64,000 bases of DNA from Dysidea avara (GCF_963678975.1 NC_089273.1:2470906-2534905), one strand, 5' to 3'. Counted from the stretch's first letter, positions 11,186-22,187 are shown. The notes: generated by a model from the letters alone, not told the origin. Numbers and translations are program-made.

Positions 11186-12360
11186 CAAAAAAAAATTATA
11201 AATCATACAATTTTTTTATCCCATATTGACTGTTCTTTTAGAGTATTTCGATCCCTCCAGTTGTTTGGTTTTTTGTCTTGTAACTCTATAGCTGATTTCT
11301 TTTAAACCACAAATGGTTTGAACTACGTCTGTACGTATTATAGTTAACCTATATGCATACCAATTGTGACTGGATCTGCGAAAACAGGACATAGCTAATC
11401 GCATATTTTTCAAATTCCTGTTTATTAAATATTTATAATCTACTTAGCCAAGTGTACCCACTGGCAAAGTTTCAGCTTCTTATGCCAATAACATTGGGTG
11501 TTACAGCCCTACAAAGTAGCAACAACAGAAAAATCGATTTGTACAGCAAGTATAGGGATAATAAATTACAGGTACTTACAAAAACAGTTGTAACTTACCA
11601 ACAGATTGAGATACGGAGCTAAAAGTTTCACCATCGTATTCGCCATGGACAGGGGAATCATTTACTGGGTACATTTTTCCTTTACTCGCCCTTCTTCACA
11701 TACAAAAGTGAAATTCATCAAGAAAAATCAATCGCGTATGATCGTTTTGACATGATGTAAACAAACGCTCATACGTAACTTATGTATCCTTGGGTCTACT
11801 ACAACGAAACAAAGATTTTCCAACTCTTCGTGAGCAGGCAAATAAGATGATATCTAGGTTTTTATTGTTAATCCCTTCCTTCACTAAGAAAGAGGGGTTA
11901 CAAAATTTACGGAATTTTCAATACTATGCTAGTATTTCACCCAATATATTCAATGCTTTATACCGTAAATTTAGGCTTGTGCGATTATGTCCCTTTTTCA
12001 CAGATCTGGTCACAATTTTTAAGTTATTTCCATTAGTGTTTAACCCTGTAGGCATGACAACAAGTTGGTTTTTTTAATGCAAATAATCTTTGATCATTTA
12101 TCAGATATGCACAAAACTTGGTATGTGATTTTGCTGCAATAGATTCTTAAAGTACTCGAGAAATGAAACTTTGCATTTGTATTTTGTGATCATTTTTGTA
12201 AAGCATGCCATGGGAATAATAACGAAAAAACAAAAAAGAAGAAAAAAAGAATGCATCGTTTTCAAGAACCAAAGCCGCTATAGTGGTATTTGAGGCCAAA
12301 GGTTTAACTACTTATAGAGTAATAAGGAGAAGGGTGAGTCTTGTTAGTACATGTGGAGCA
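11186..12360. other. No gene recognised
   Basis: AT-rich spacer. The plus frame at 11790-12077 and the minus frame at 11216-11413 show no family motif. Part of the flank could belong to the retroelement that begins at about 12370, but I see no match. Confidence 0.45.
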
Positions 12361-12369
12361 CGAACAGTA

Positions 12370-14070
12370 GTAATGAAAAGTACATTTTAAAAATGATTTT
12401 TATATGGGTACGTTGATATGTGATCGTCATAAAGGGTAAACTCATGGGGTAAGGAAATCCACAGTCTTGGGAATCTGCAAGAAATATTAGAATTTGACAT
12501 AGAAGTATGATGAATAAGCTTGTTTGATGAAGATGATATTGTAGAATGGGATGATCCCATTGTAATGTAGTTATTGATGTCAAAGTGGGAATGAGGAGTT
12601 TGTACGATTTTAATAAAATGTAGTAAATCACTTAGTTTGTACTGGTACACATGTAAGAGATGCAGTAGGATTAGCCTGACCTTGTAGGATGAGTGATAAT
12701 CATTCAATGTATACTTTGTTGTTCTCCTTTGTAATCTTTCTAGGGCAATGATGTTTTTTAGGAGGTAAGGTCTCCATAGCTGGCTTGAATAAGTCAGTTG
12801 AGATCAAACTGATTTGATGTATGTTAGGCATTGATAGAATAAGTAGAGAAAGTTCTTCAGAGCAATCCTAAAGTTTTGTACGCTTTTGAGGTGATCTTGT
12901 CATAGTGCATGGAGAATTTACCAGAAGATGATACATAAACTCCTACATCTTTTACACAGTTAGTTTTTGGACAATCCATTTATAGTAAAATTGAGAGAAC
13001 CATTTTTTTTTCCAAATGAATATGGAGGAACTTAGATTCATTAAATAATAATCCTTTACATTACTCCAGTTTAGTTTTCGATTGAGATCATGCTGTAAAG
13101 AAATTTAATGTATGATATCATTTAACTGCAAAGGGGAAAGTGTCCTTAATTTTTCACACTGTACTATATCTTCCATCTAAGTCTGCTTTATTTTCCCTTT
13201 TATGACAATAAAGTACGCTTTTTGTGAATGTTACACAACCATAAACATGACCAAGTGAAACACTGGAATGACCACCACTAACAATGCTGTCAACAACATT
13301 ACCATAGCAATTAATAACAAGCAATGGCTATGCACACAAATGTTTGTAATTCCACTACAGTGATCACAGTACAATTCAGTCTTAAGGTGGCCACACTCCT
13401 GAAAAACAATATCTAGCCTTCCTAAGTCGATCTCTCCATCCTCCTGTCCCTTTACGTAGTGAATTCTGGATCTGATGGATCACAAGTTGTACGATAACTC
13501 AGCATTAATTAATGTCTACAAACTAACCTTCTGCTAATCATGAGTACATAGGCACTACTTTTCTCACTGCCATCATGGCGTTCCAGGTCGTGTTAAACAG
13601 TTACCTTCTTCTATATTGCTACTCTAGATTCATTTATTAAACCAGTTAAATTTCTCCATTTGCTTGTGTGCATGCTATGGAAAATATAGCACTTGGGTGT
13701 GGTCTTGTGCCAAATATAACCCTCAACTTTGCTTTGTGCTATGTATATTTGTCTTTTAACCACACCCTCTCACTACATTTTCTGTATTGCACTTGTCACA
13801 GTACTTTGACTAGTATATATTGATATGAATCTTATTTTGTGTCATCAGCAAATATAAATAGCAAGGATAATATGATGGAGAATGATAAGTCATTAATGAA
13901 TACAGCTAGCAGAAATGGTCCAATGATGCTTCCTTTTGAATACCTGAAAGAACAGACACCATACGTATTGTCGATGAATACCAGTTGTTGATGTGCACAC
14001 ACTGTTGTCTAGAGCTAAGACATTACCCCTGATTCCAATTAACCACAATTTAGTTTATAGCTTGCCATCC
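12370..14070 (-). pseudogene. Decayed non-LTR reverse transcriptase, minus strand
   Basis: Reading the minus strand from 14070 down gives a recognisable but frame-broken reverse transcriptase. In order: LWLIGIRGNV (about 14040), a palm segment GIQKGSIIGPF (about 13945), the catalytic box LFIFADDT (about 13850), then after an unexplained gap of about 700 bp (13140-13836) LQHDLN, LLFNESKF, FTINGL, KDVGVYVSS (about 12930), HYDKITSKAYKTLGLL, SQLWRPYLLKNI and ALERLQRR (about 12760). The C-terminal end reads PRLWISLPHEF (about 12450). At least one nonsense change (TGA in TLGLL*RTFS) and several frameshifts are present. The motif style is closest to jockey/CR1-type elements but differs from copies A and B, so it is another family. 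Catalytic FADD is retained, yet the copy is dead. Confidence 0.75.
13140..13836. other. Unassigned segment splitting the minus-strand reverse transcriptase
   Basis: In other members the FADD box is followed within about 20 residues by the LQ-DL motif, but here about 700 bp separate them. The segment is probably an inserted element. No clear inverted ends or target duplication were found by eye. Confidence 0.45.
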
Positions 14071-14751
14071 AACCCGCATATTGTATGATGACCTTTATCT
14101 GGCATTTTCCATTGGTCGTTCCCATCCTGTTCCCATTTTCCTCAAATCTACTCAACCCTGTTTAGTTTATGGTTTGTACTGCTAATCATACATACCACTT
14201 TGTTGCTAGGAGACATTACATACTTACAACCCAAGGGTGTGGCCATCAATGTACTAGGCCAACTCCCATTCAATTAGCAACAGTTGCTATGTCACAAAAA
14301 CAACTACCAATTACCACCAATTGATACAAGTGTAAATTGTATTTATTTAACTAGGAAAATTTAGTCGTCAACATTTTTTTGTTGCTGGCTGTATTGACGA
14401 AAATTAAAACAACAAATTATTTTAACTACATGCAAATAATTTGCGCATACTAATATCTATTAACGTATAGTTATTCTGTCAAAAAAATTTGTCAATTATG
14501 CTAGCGGAAAAATATGTTGCATTGAAATTTTAATAGACGAAAATTTTCTACTCTTAAATTTTCCTCATTTAACTAGTACATTCTGACTCTAATTGATTGA
14601 AATGTCTTACCTTGTCCTACCACAACCGATCAAGCCTGCACATGATAGGACATTATAGTGGGTCCACTGCTGAACATTATATGTTTCTGCTTTAATATTA
14701 TCTCCAATATATTATAGTACCTAATATTTGAATAGGTACTGTACCTATATT

Positions 14752-15400
14752 TGTGACCAGATTTTACAGAACCGAACCAAATCGCACATCAGGCAAAATC
14801 AAACTAACACCACCAGTGGATAGCTACACTATCGTACTACAAGTTTTGACTCTCAGCACTACTCAAACTACACGAGGCTGGTTTTAATAGATGTCTTTTC
14901 TGGATGGTGTGGAGTGCCCAAATGGCGGTTTCAGGCCTTGTGAAGGACATGGCTTGGCAAGAATCAGTGGTTTACTGGTGGACAGCCTTATAATGTTGGC
15001 CAGATGTGTTCTCTGTAGATTTTGCTACATATCAGCCACTAAAGAGCCAGCACAGCCCTGTAATCTCGTGTCTGGACTCCAATCGTGGTCTGCCTCCATT
15101 TTGAGGCCTACCTTTTGCCCTCCCTGCCACCCCCCAGCCTCCACCCCTTTGTGAGTACTCGTGATACTACTTTGCTTGTCCAACTGCTCAGATTTTCTAT
15201 CTTATTTGGCGGAAAACTGTACAAGCAGCTACAAGTACTGGAAGTGGCTAGAAAGGTAACAGATTGATGCATCTTTTGTGTAAATTTCATACGCGTGCTT
15301 GCTATCCTTGTGGAGTTATGCTGGCTTCAATTCTTTAAAACCGTTTATCTCGAAACTTCTAATGTGTGATTTGGATCGTTTTTTCCAAAATCCAGTCACA
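14752..15400 (-). mobile_element. TGTGAC-family element of 649 bp, copy 1
   Basis: The ends are TGTGACCAGATTTTACAGAA (left) and TGTGACTGGATTTTGGAAAA (right, reverse complement), each followed by a run reading AAATCGCACAT or near it. The whole unit is the reverse complement of 50868-51515, with high identity across the interior. Both copies keep a 60-codon open frame (15108-15290 minus here; 50977-51159 plus there). No transposase motif is seen. The left flank is TT rather than TA, so the target duplication is not intact here. Confidence 0.85.
15108..15290 (-). other. 60-codon open frame shared by both copies of the element
   Basis: The frame starts MKFTQKMHQSVTF and ends with a Gly/Arg-rich tail. 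The second copy of the element (50977-51159) keeps the same start, stop and length with about five amino-acid differences. With only two copies, conservation may just reflect recent common origin. No family is recognised and no promoter is evident, so coding status is doubtful. Confidence 0.2.
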
Positions 15401-15561
15401 TTTTTAGCTTAGTAGCCTAAGTTACCAATTATCAGAATGTTTGTTACCGCAGCACCTAACAAACATAATTTTAGCACCGTGTGCATTACATTTAAGGTAC
15501 AACCATCTTAAGTCTCAGTATAACTAGACACATGTCAAGTTATAAGTTGCTAGTACATTTG

Positions 15562-15623
15562 ATCAATTATCAGTAATGTGTACTACCTGAAGCTGTAATG
15601 CCAGCACAGTAACAATACTAAAT
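15562..15623. repeat. 62-bp segment shared with 25747-25809
   Basis: A stretch containing ACTACCTGAAGCTGTAAT and CAGCACAGTAACAATACTAAA occurs here and, in the same orientation, at 25747-25809. There it adjoins a GTPase-like exon. It may be intron or exon-flank sequence of a multi-copy gene family, or a short repeat. Confidence 0.65.
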
Positions 15624-16158
15624 TTCTGTAGAAATTTCCACAGGCTCAATTTCCTTTTTGGTATTTTGTAGTTAACTGTTAGGCATTTCTTAAGCATTGG
15701 CGGCTAAAAAAGGAGGCAATAGTGAAAAGGTGATTAGCGAAAATGGTGTTTAGTGACTATACGAAGCTGAGGATATTGTCTCTGTGGCAACACAATTATA
15801 AGCCACCTACAATATCTGAGATATTACAAGGCGTAGGGGATTACGATCAGCAGCAGGGGTGTGGCTAAGTTTTTACAGCGGTATCTCCAGAGAGGTAAAA
15901 CTATTTGTTTTAATGTAGTTGAATTGCGTACAGCATATAAAGGAACCATTGCACGGTAGCCAGAGAGTGGTAGGAAGATAGTTATTAATGAACACGTCAA
16001 GGCCATCGTCGAGGAGCAGCTGAGACCACGGCAAGCCAACTACACGTCCTACTTGTCTCATTGGGCTACCGTCTCAATTTGAGGACTGTTCTTCATTGCA
16101 GGACTGCACTGGGGTGGACATTCAGAGGAAGCGCGTATTGCCAGCTCATACATGCAGT

Positions 16159-16889
16159 CAGTGGCGGAGCAAGCAGTTAATACGAGGGGGGGCTGACCAG
16201 GCACTACATTGCCTCTCATGGTTTGGTAAGGTGAGACCAAAAAAAAAAAAGGTCACAACCAGCTAACAATAGCTGCCCACCTCACCAGCTATGCCTTTAT
16301 AGCTGATAAACTACATAAAAATCCTTACATAGCTTGCAACACCTGCTCTAATACTGTGACTGCTTTATTAGCGTGACTGTTCTATTAGGCCACTCCAAAT
16401 AAATTCTCTGTTTCCCGTCCTGGACTCAGGCATATTTGCATGCAGGCGGGCGATCCATTTCCGTTATTTCATTATAAGATTGGCTAGCTTTTCAAGCCAT
16501 TATTTGCCTGGCACTGCCAAAAGGCTGCATAAAAACATGCTTAAGCTTGTTCCTTTCTTTGTAAGTTGCAAAAATAACACAAACGTGAAGTTTGTGCTGA
16601 CTTGATAGCACTGCTGACACGTGAGCTGACACTTATTCAAGATAGCTTTTACTGAGCCTATCAGTATGCAAAAGTAACCGGAAAATAATGGAAGAATACG
16701 GAATAATGGAATATTTAGAGCTGGCAGTAACCAGATGCGGGCGGTGGATGGGAAACAGAGAATTTATTTGGAGTGGCCTTAGAGTATCTCGATCTTTATC
16801 ACGGTTTTCAGCCCCACTCCAAGTTGGATAATTTCGGTGTGATATCATTCTGAGTGAAGTCCCCTAGCCCCCCCTTTCCGCCGCCTATG
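16159..16889. mobile_element. hAT-type MITE inside the Tc1-like gene, 731 bp
   Basis: The left end begins CAGTGGCGGAGCAAG; the right end reads CATAGGCGGCGGAAAG when reversed. It is flanked by CATGCAGT (16151-16158) and CGTGCAGT (16890-16897), an 8-bp target duplication with one C/T-type change. Removing the element and one duplicate restores the transposase reading His-Ala-Val-Asn-Gln-Gln across the site, which confirms both borders. Its interior shares the GTGAGACC-poly(A)-GGTCACA segment with the MITE at 50632-51600. An 8-bp target is the hAT hallmark. Confidence 0.85.
16388..16778. mobile_element. PIF/Harbinger-type MITE nested in the hAT-type MITE, 391 bp
   Basis: Perfect inverted ends of 27 bp start GGCCACTCCAAATAAATTCT on both sides. 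TTA flanks both ends (16385-16387 and 16779-16781). It interrupts a CTATTAGAGTATCTCGATCT motif that is intact in other copies, so the empty site can be inferred. A 3-bp TTA target and GGCC-type ends fit PIF/Harbinger MITEs. Confidence 0.85.
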
Positions 16890-16967
16890 CGTGCAGTGAA
16901 CCAACAGAAGCGGCTGGACTTTGCCCGAGCAAACCTTGGTGACAACTTCGAAAACGTCATTTTTACC

Positions 16968-18395
16968 CAATCTGGCAGATCCAAGCTCTGAAGTCCTATT
17001 CCCAAATATATCTGACATTACATTTTCAGTGGAAGGCATACGTCATATTATTGTCTAACCTAGATTCAAATAAAGCCAGTGGTCCGGATGAAATTCCATC
17101 ATTCATCCTTAAACAGTTTGCTGTGGAAATTTCTCCTATCTTACAAGTCATTTTTACAAAATCACTATCTTCAGATTGGAAAAAAAGCAAACATTTGTCC
17201 AGTCTTTAAGAAAGGTAGGCGTGATGAAGCAAGTAATTATAGACTGATATCCCTTACTTCTATATGCTCAAAAACAATGGAACACATCATTTTTCACAAC
17301 ATAATGAGCCACCTTAATGCCAATGACATCCTAATAAAAAACCAACAGGGCTTCAGAGCTGGTCATTCTTGTGCTACCCAACTCATTACCCTAACGGAAG
17401 ATATTCTACATGCTCTAGACCATCAGAAACAAGTTGACATCATATTGCTTGATTTTGCTAAAGCTTTAGACACAGTTCCACACCAGCGATTACTTACGAA
17501 ATTACAATACTATGGCATCAGAAACAATACATTTAACTGGATCAAAACATGGTTAACTGATCGGATACAATGTGTACTTCTTAATGGCAAATCCTCAACC
17601 CCAGCAACAGTTACATCAGGGGTACCACAAGGAACAGTACTTGGTCCTCTGATGTTCTTGTTGTATATTAATGACATTACCAGAAGTATTTCATTCCCAC
17701 TACGGCTGTTTGCTGATGACTGCTTGTTGTATAGAGTAAATGATTCCCAGAATGATGCTTCCATCCTTCAGCAAGATCTTGACAGACTATCAGAATGGGT
17801 ACACATATGGCAACTTAGGTTTAATGTATCCAAATGTGTTGTAATAAGATGCACCAGATCTCTGTCAGCATCCAGAACATTAAACTTTTTTAAGAGAAAC
17901 CTAAGCAATTGTTCAATACAAGTGAAAGCAGCACCATATTTAGCAATGGTAAGACCACAACTGGAATATGCTTCAGTAGTATGGGACCCTATTTATAACA
18001 GTGATGTACATAAACTTGAAAATATTCAAAGAAGAGCAGCAAGATGGGTATTGAAAGATTACAGTAGATACAGTTCAGTTACTTCCATGCTCCAACATCT
18101 CTCCTAGCCTGAACTTAAAACTCGACGCAAGATATCCAGACTGCAGACATTTTGCAAAGCACTTCACAACCAAATTCCCTTATCTATTCCATTCAATTAT
18201 CTTCCAATGACCAGAGAAACCAGGCAATATCATCAGTACCATTTCATACTCCCTACAACATCTACTACAGCTTACCAAAAAAGTTTTTTCTCCAGAACAG
18301 CTCAAGACTGGAACTCATTGCCACAATTCCTAATTGATTTAAATGACTCTGACTCTTTCTCAGTTAACATTTCTAATTGTTGTAGTAAATTCTAG
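16968..18395 (+). pseudogene. Non-LTR reverse transcriptase with catalytic box intact but frame damaged
   Basis: This reverse transcriptase begins mid-protein (SEVLFPNISDITFSVEGI). The motif NKASGPDEIPSF leads to a +1 frameshift in a run of seven A (17180-17186), after which the main open frame (to 18107) carries ICPVFKKG, the fingers motif NQQGFRAGHSC, LLDFAKALDTVPH, SGVPQGTVLGPL and the catalytic LFADDCLLY. The post-palm region lacks roughly 45 residues between the ASRTL and NFFKRNLSN motifs, an in-frame internal deletion at about 17880. The stop at 18105-18107 (TAG) replaces the Trp usual before PELK, and the same frame runs on to 18393-18395. It is less decayed than copies A and B: three lesions in about 1.4 kb. 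Confidence 0.88.
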
Positions 18396-18470
18396 TAATG
18401 TACATGTGTGATTTTTTTTCCTGAGCGCATCAGTAGTGCTGGCTGCTCAGTAATAATAAATAAATAAAAA
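16968..18470 (+). mobile_element. 5'-truncated non-LTR retrotransposon inside the Tc1-like gene
   Basis: The insertion is bracketed by TACC at 16964-16967 and 18471-18474, where the Tc1-like frame breaks and resumes. The 3' end has a UTR with TGAGCGCATCAGTAGTGCTG and a (TAAA)n-like tail at about 18451-18470. Only the reverse transcriptase and tail are present, so the copy was truncated at the 5' end on insertion, as is usual for non-LTR elements. Confidence 0.85.
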
Positions 18471-18575
18471 TACCGACAGGTACAGCGTACCAGCTCGAGT
18501 CGCACCGTAGGCATTGTAGTAGAAAACAAGGTGAACCACCCAAGAACAAGCCCAGGTAATAACTTATTCTTATTA

Positions 18576-19002
18576 CAGTGGAACCTCTCTTACAGTATCT
18601 GGACTTCTATTAATATCCAGGCACTTCCATTGTCCAGACAGCCCAAATTAATTATGTGGCTTGTAGTTTATTGACTACAACGAAATAAAAATCACAAGGA
18701 TGGAGCCTAAAGATTACTGTTTACCTGTTTGGTGGCTTGTTTATTCTACTAATGATAACTGCCACTTGGTTGCTAGGAGATAATGCATTTTAACAGCCCA
18801 GGGGAGTACCCATTGGAATGCTCTGTAATGACTTCTCCCTCTTCCCACTAAACTGCATAGCGCAAACTGGTACTAATAACAACCATAACTTCTATTGAAG
18901 TCAATTACTATTACACAATAGTATACAATTTATATTTATGGACATTTCTGAGATACGGACGGCAGTATGTACCAGACTGCCCGGATAAGAGAGGTTCCAC
19001 TG
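18576..19002. mobile_element. pogo-type MITE, 427 bp, TA target
   Basis: The ends read CAGTGGAACCTCTCTTACAG and CAGTGGAACCTCTCTTATCC (reverse complement). TA flanks at 18574-18575 and 19003-19004. CAGTGGAACC ends with a TA target are typical of pogo/Tigger-type elements of the Tc1/mariner superfamily. No coding content. Confidence 0.88.
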
Positions 19003-19004
19003 TA

Positions 19005-20629
19005 GGGTCATTCCATGTCAAAGCAACCAGGTATTTAGGGTAATCTCTTGGATTTTGACGAAACTTAGTGTGCTTCTAGTACCTGTGGTGCTTATCATTC
19101 ATGCAAATTTTAGCTAAAGCAAAAAATTTGAATCAAATCAAATCCCAAACCCATTTTTTTAACTAGGGCCCAAAAAAACCTGGATTGTCAGAGTTTGAAC
19201 ATTCATCAATTAAAGTTGATGAACTTTTAAATGAAGCTGGTTTCTGTTTACAAATTATAAATCACAGAATATTAAGTGTTAATTGCATGTCTCACAAGTT
19301 TTCAACACACACATGCAGTTGTACTGACTCAACAGTTTTACTGAGAAACATGAAATTGAATTACACAAGTAAAGATACTTATGGTTACTAGGTTTTAACA
19401 TTTTACTACTGCTATGCAGTTGAGACAAGTGACTGGCACCACATAGAAACCTTTAAATCTCATAGAGGCATGGCCTATGACCACCACTAAACCATAAATA
19501 CATACCTTAATTAAATGCCAAATACCATATGTCTGGCTTCTCCCACATCATTATGGAACACAGCAGGATTAATAGGTTAACTGTACCACTATGTAATTGG
19601 TAGCTATAGTTCGAACTGTTCAACCCACATTCGAATGTTCCTTTGTTCGAACAAACCTTTGAATTCACTAAAGTTCGTTTGGGCCCTACTCCATACACCT
19701 CATAGTTTCTGATTTATGACAACAAATATTTAGAATATTTCATGAAAATTTGTTCCATCTTTAGTTCCAAAATTGACCGTAACTTCACACAGTGTAAATA
19801 TTTTTAAACAAATTTTTCACTGTTGGAAGACTGTTGATTTACCTTTCCAGTGATCCCTAAATTATGGGATATCTACTTAATTATGGTTTGAAAGTACTGT
19901 ATTGAAAACTTTAATCCTTTATTTTGTTAGAAAATAGTATGTTAGCAATGCTTTGAAGTTTAATTAAAATAGAAGTTTCTTATTCACGAAGAGACTCCAC
20001 CATAAGTCTCTTAGTACTAAGAGACTCGCAGCTAACTACACTGAACAGTAATTAGTTAACCATGCCAAGAATTTATTGTTAACTGCTGAAATATTGTCAA
20101 CAAAACAATAGCCAATAGCACAACCAAACCAGCATGTTCTTCACAACCCTATTCTGGTGCCGGATGGTTAACTGGAGTGCCAAGGCAGGTATTGGTGTCT
20201 TACTTTCCTAGAAAATGGGCTACGTTGCTGCGCGACATGCTAAAAAAGCCAGCACCATTACTGTACAGCGATTTTGCTAGCTGTCTTTCTCCACTTTCAC
20301 TTCGTTTAGTTACATGAGGCATGGTGACGCCAATCCATTGATTCTCCCTCGTGGTATAGACTAGCCTTGAAAAGTTGCGAGGATACTCCAGCGTCTAGTA
20401 GCCACACCAATCACAATACAACCTTACAGCTGCTACTTTCTCTTACTCAAACTGATGCAATTCTTGTTGATAGCAGTGTGCATCACCAATAACAGTGCCG
20501 TTTCAGTGACTAAACCTTGAGAGGAAATTAAGTTAGCCTTCTCACAACAGCCTTGTGCGTAACACTGTCACTAGCAATAGCACAAGGCATAGCTGTCCTT
20601 ATCACTGCTGGCAGACCATTTTCTAAAAC
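19005..20629. other. No gene recognised
   Basis: AT-rich sequence. The plus frame at 19185-19391 and the minus frame at 20528-20725 show no recognised domain. The minus frame runs into the palindrome that follows and so is partly repeat. A cluster of TTCGAA-type sites lies at 19607-19680. Confidence 0.5.
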
Positions 20630-20792
20630 AGTAAGACACTCCAAACTAGCACCTTCGGCATAAACATCCTCGGAGTCGGTGTTAGAATGATGCAATAAAA
20701 ACCTCAACTCCGCCTCAGTTTTCATTGTATCATTCTAACACCTCCTCCTCAGACGTTTATACTTCGAAGATGCTAGTATGGAGTGTCTTACT
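20630..20792. repeat. Palindromic element with about 66-bp arms
   Basis: The left arm from AGTAAGACACTCCAAACTAG mirrors the right arm ending at 20792, with a 30-nt loop. The arms also share GGTGTTAGAATGAT. The layout resembles the insert at 21440-21571, whose ends read TTAGACACTC, and the two may be related families. Confidence 0.8.
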
Positions 20793-20945
20793 ATAACAAA
20801 AATGCTGCTTGAAATACTTAGAATCTTTTTTGTGAATAATGATTGTCTATATTTGATAAAATGTTTGTGGTGGGACCACAATGATAATGAATTGTGTTGT
20901 GGTATGTAGTGGAATTTTGTAGTCTATTATTGCCCATGGTGCAAC

Positions 20946-21610
20946 ATTCACATGGGCACATTGGAAACAGCTGAAATTGAAAACTGAAATGGAAAACTGA
21001 AACTGAAAAACTAAAATTGGTCAAAACTTAATGTTAACAGGTACCTCTTAACAAAGATCACCTTTGTATTAAGATCACCTGTATAATAAGACCTCCTCTA
21101 ATAAGACCACCTCATTATAGTAGTTATGTCAAGTAGGTCCAACAAATATGGCTAAGGTGTACTCATAATGTGATGAAGTATCAATCAATCAATCAGTCAG
21201 TACTTAAAAGTTAAAATGACAGCTGCAGGGATGTACAAAAGGATATACTATTTTACCTTGCCAAGACCATGCCAAGACCTAAAGTCCATGGTCATTGCAT
21301 GTCACAAATAAAAATGGAACAATTGCATGCATAATATACTCCGCCGATACTGGATTTGATAATGGAATTGTGCATGATTTAGGAGTTGCATAGTTACAAA
21401 ATAAACATTAATGATCTTGGACTTTATGTCTTAATAATAGTTAGGCACTCATATAGACATCCTCGAAAATTTAAAAACCTGAGGTGACATCAATAATTAC
21501 CGAGGCGCAGGTAATTATTGACATTACCTCAGGTTTTTAAATCCTCGAAGACGCCTATTACGAGTGTCTAACCATAGATATTAGAAGTCCTCCGTCCGGG
21601 ATAGGAAACG
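20946..21610. repeat. Left arm of a long inverted repeat (partner 23136-23600)
   Basis: Reading inwards, this arm contains GGTACCTCTTAACAAAGA, repeated AAGACCACCT units, a (AATC)n stretch, and at its inner end CCGGGATAGGAAACG. The reverse complement recurs at 23136-23600. The left arm is longer mainly because a palindromic insert sits at 21440-21571. The arms enclose 1.5 kb with a two-exon frame and a P-like transposase exon. Confidence 0.85.
21440..21571. mobile_element. Palindromic MITE inserted in the left arm
   Basis: Arms of about 63 bp (TTAGGCACTC... and ...GAGTGTCTAA) fold on a GGCGCAGG centre. The equivalent site in the right arm (about 23172-23180) lacks it and reads straight through from CTATTGTTAG-like to ACCATAGATATT-like sequence, giving a natural empty site. 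The target appears to be TA or TTA. Confidence 0.8.
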
Positions 21611-21679
21611 ACCGTATTTTATACTACACTCCACATCTTATCGCAATAATAAGAATTTTACGTTAGTAACCAAACTGCT

Positions 21680-22173
21680 ATGGCTTCAGCAGAAGGTGTG
21701 TCTTCCACAAACGTTTGGTCAAATGCTGAGGGTAAGTAAACCACTGTAAACCAGTATTGCTGTAAACGTTGTCACATGTCACGTTCATTGGTATTAATTT
21801 CTCTAGCGAAATGATTATATTCGCTAGGCTTGCATGCCGGTTATTAACTTGAGACCCTAGCTCGGTTCCCCTTCATCTGAGCCTTCATCTATTCACCATT
21901 AAAGATTAAGCTTAGATATAGAGCTAGCTGAGTTGTCGCTTAATGTATCCGGTACATGGTAATATATCTGGCGTTCTTGTTACTATCAAGATATTATATT
22001 TAAATTTAATATATGGCCACACAGATGTATTTATCAAGGTAGTGGAGTCAGTCCTGACAGCAGATAAGTTTCAGCTACCATCACCAGCTGCTACTACCAC
22101 CAAAGAGATAGCTGTTGCTGCTATCCAGTGGAGCAAGAAAACTAAATGTAGCTACAAATCAAGTATTCAGTAA
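21680..22173 (+). CDS. Two-exon small open frame (66 aa) inside the inverted arms
   Basis: Exon 1 (21680-21731) encodes MASAEGVSSTNVWSNAE and ends in a strong donor (G|GTAAGT). Exon 2 starts after an AG at 22023-22024 and runs DVFIKVVESVLTADKFQL to the stop at 22171-22173; the phases join to a GAT codon. Total 67 codons including stop. No domain is recognised. It lies between the inverted arms and next to a P-like transposase exon on the other strand, so it may be a transposon gene exon or a captured fragment. The combination of start, donor, acceptor and phase supports a real transcript only moderately. Confidence 0.4.
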
Positions 22174-22187
22174 TCATAATTTCTCAC

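Larger units (their letters stand above)
15743..18557 (+). pseudogene. Tc1-like transposase, split by two insertions
   Basis: The ATG at 15743 opens MVFSDYTKLRILSLW, an N-terminal helix-turn-helix start of Tc1/mariner-type transposases. A stretch at about 15893-15950 looks like an unspliced 58-nt intron or insertion between LQRG and GTIAR. The linker and second helix-turn-helix follow (SGRKIVI, LRTVLHCRTALGWTFRGSAY). The frame is cut after the codons for His-Ala-Val by the MITE at 16159-16889 and resumes at 16898 with NQQKRLDFARANL. It is cut again after VIFT by the retroelement at 16968-18470 and resumes at 18471 in a TD then VQLESHRRHCSRKQGEPP segment. The first catalytic Asp (FTD) thus survives at the junction. 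Stop codons (for example in AR*PES, about 15958) and a frameshift near 15835 are also present. The catalytic C-terminal half after KNKPR is absent. Dead gene. Confidence 0.8.

Noticed and set aside
12344-12707. Two minus-strand frames of about 100 codons as separate genes
   Set aside because: They are frames of the same decayed reverse transcriptase C terminus.
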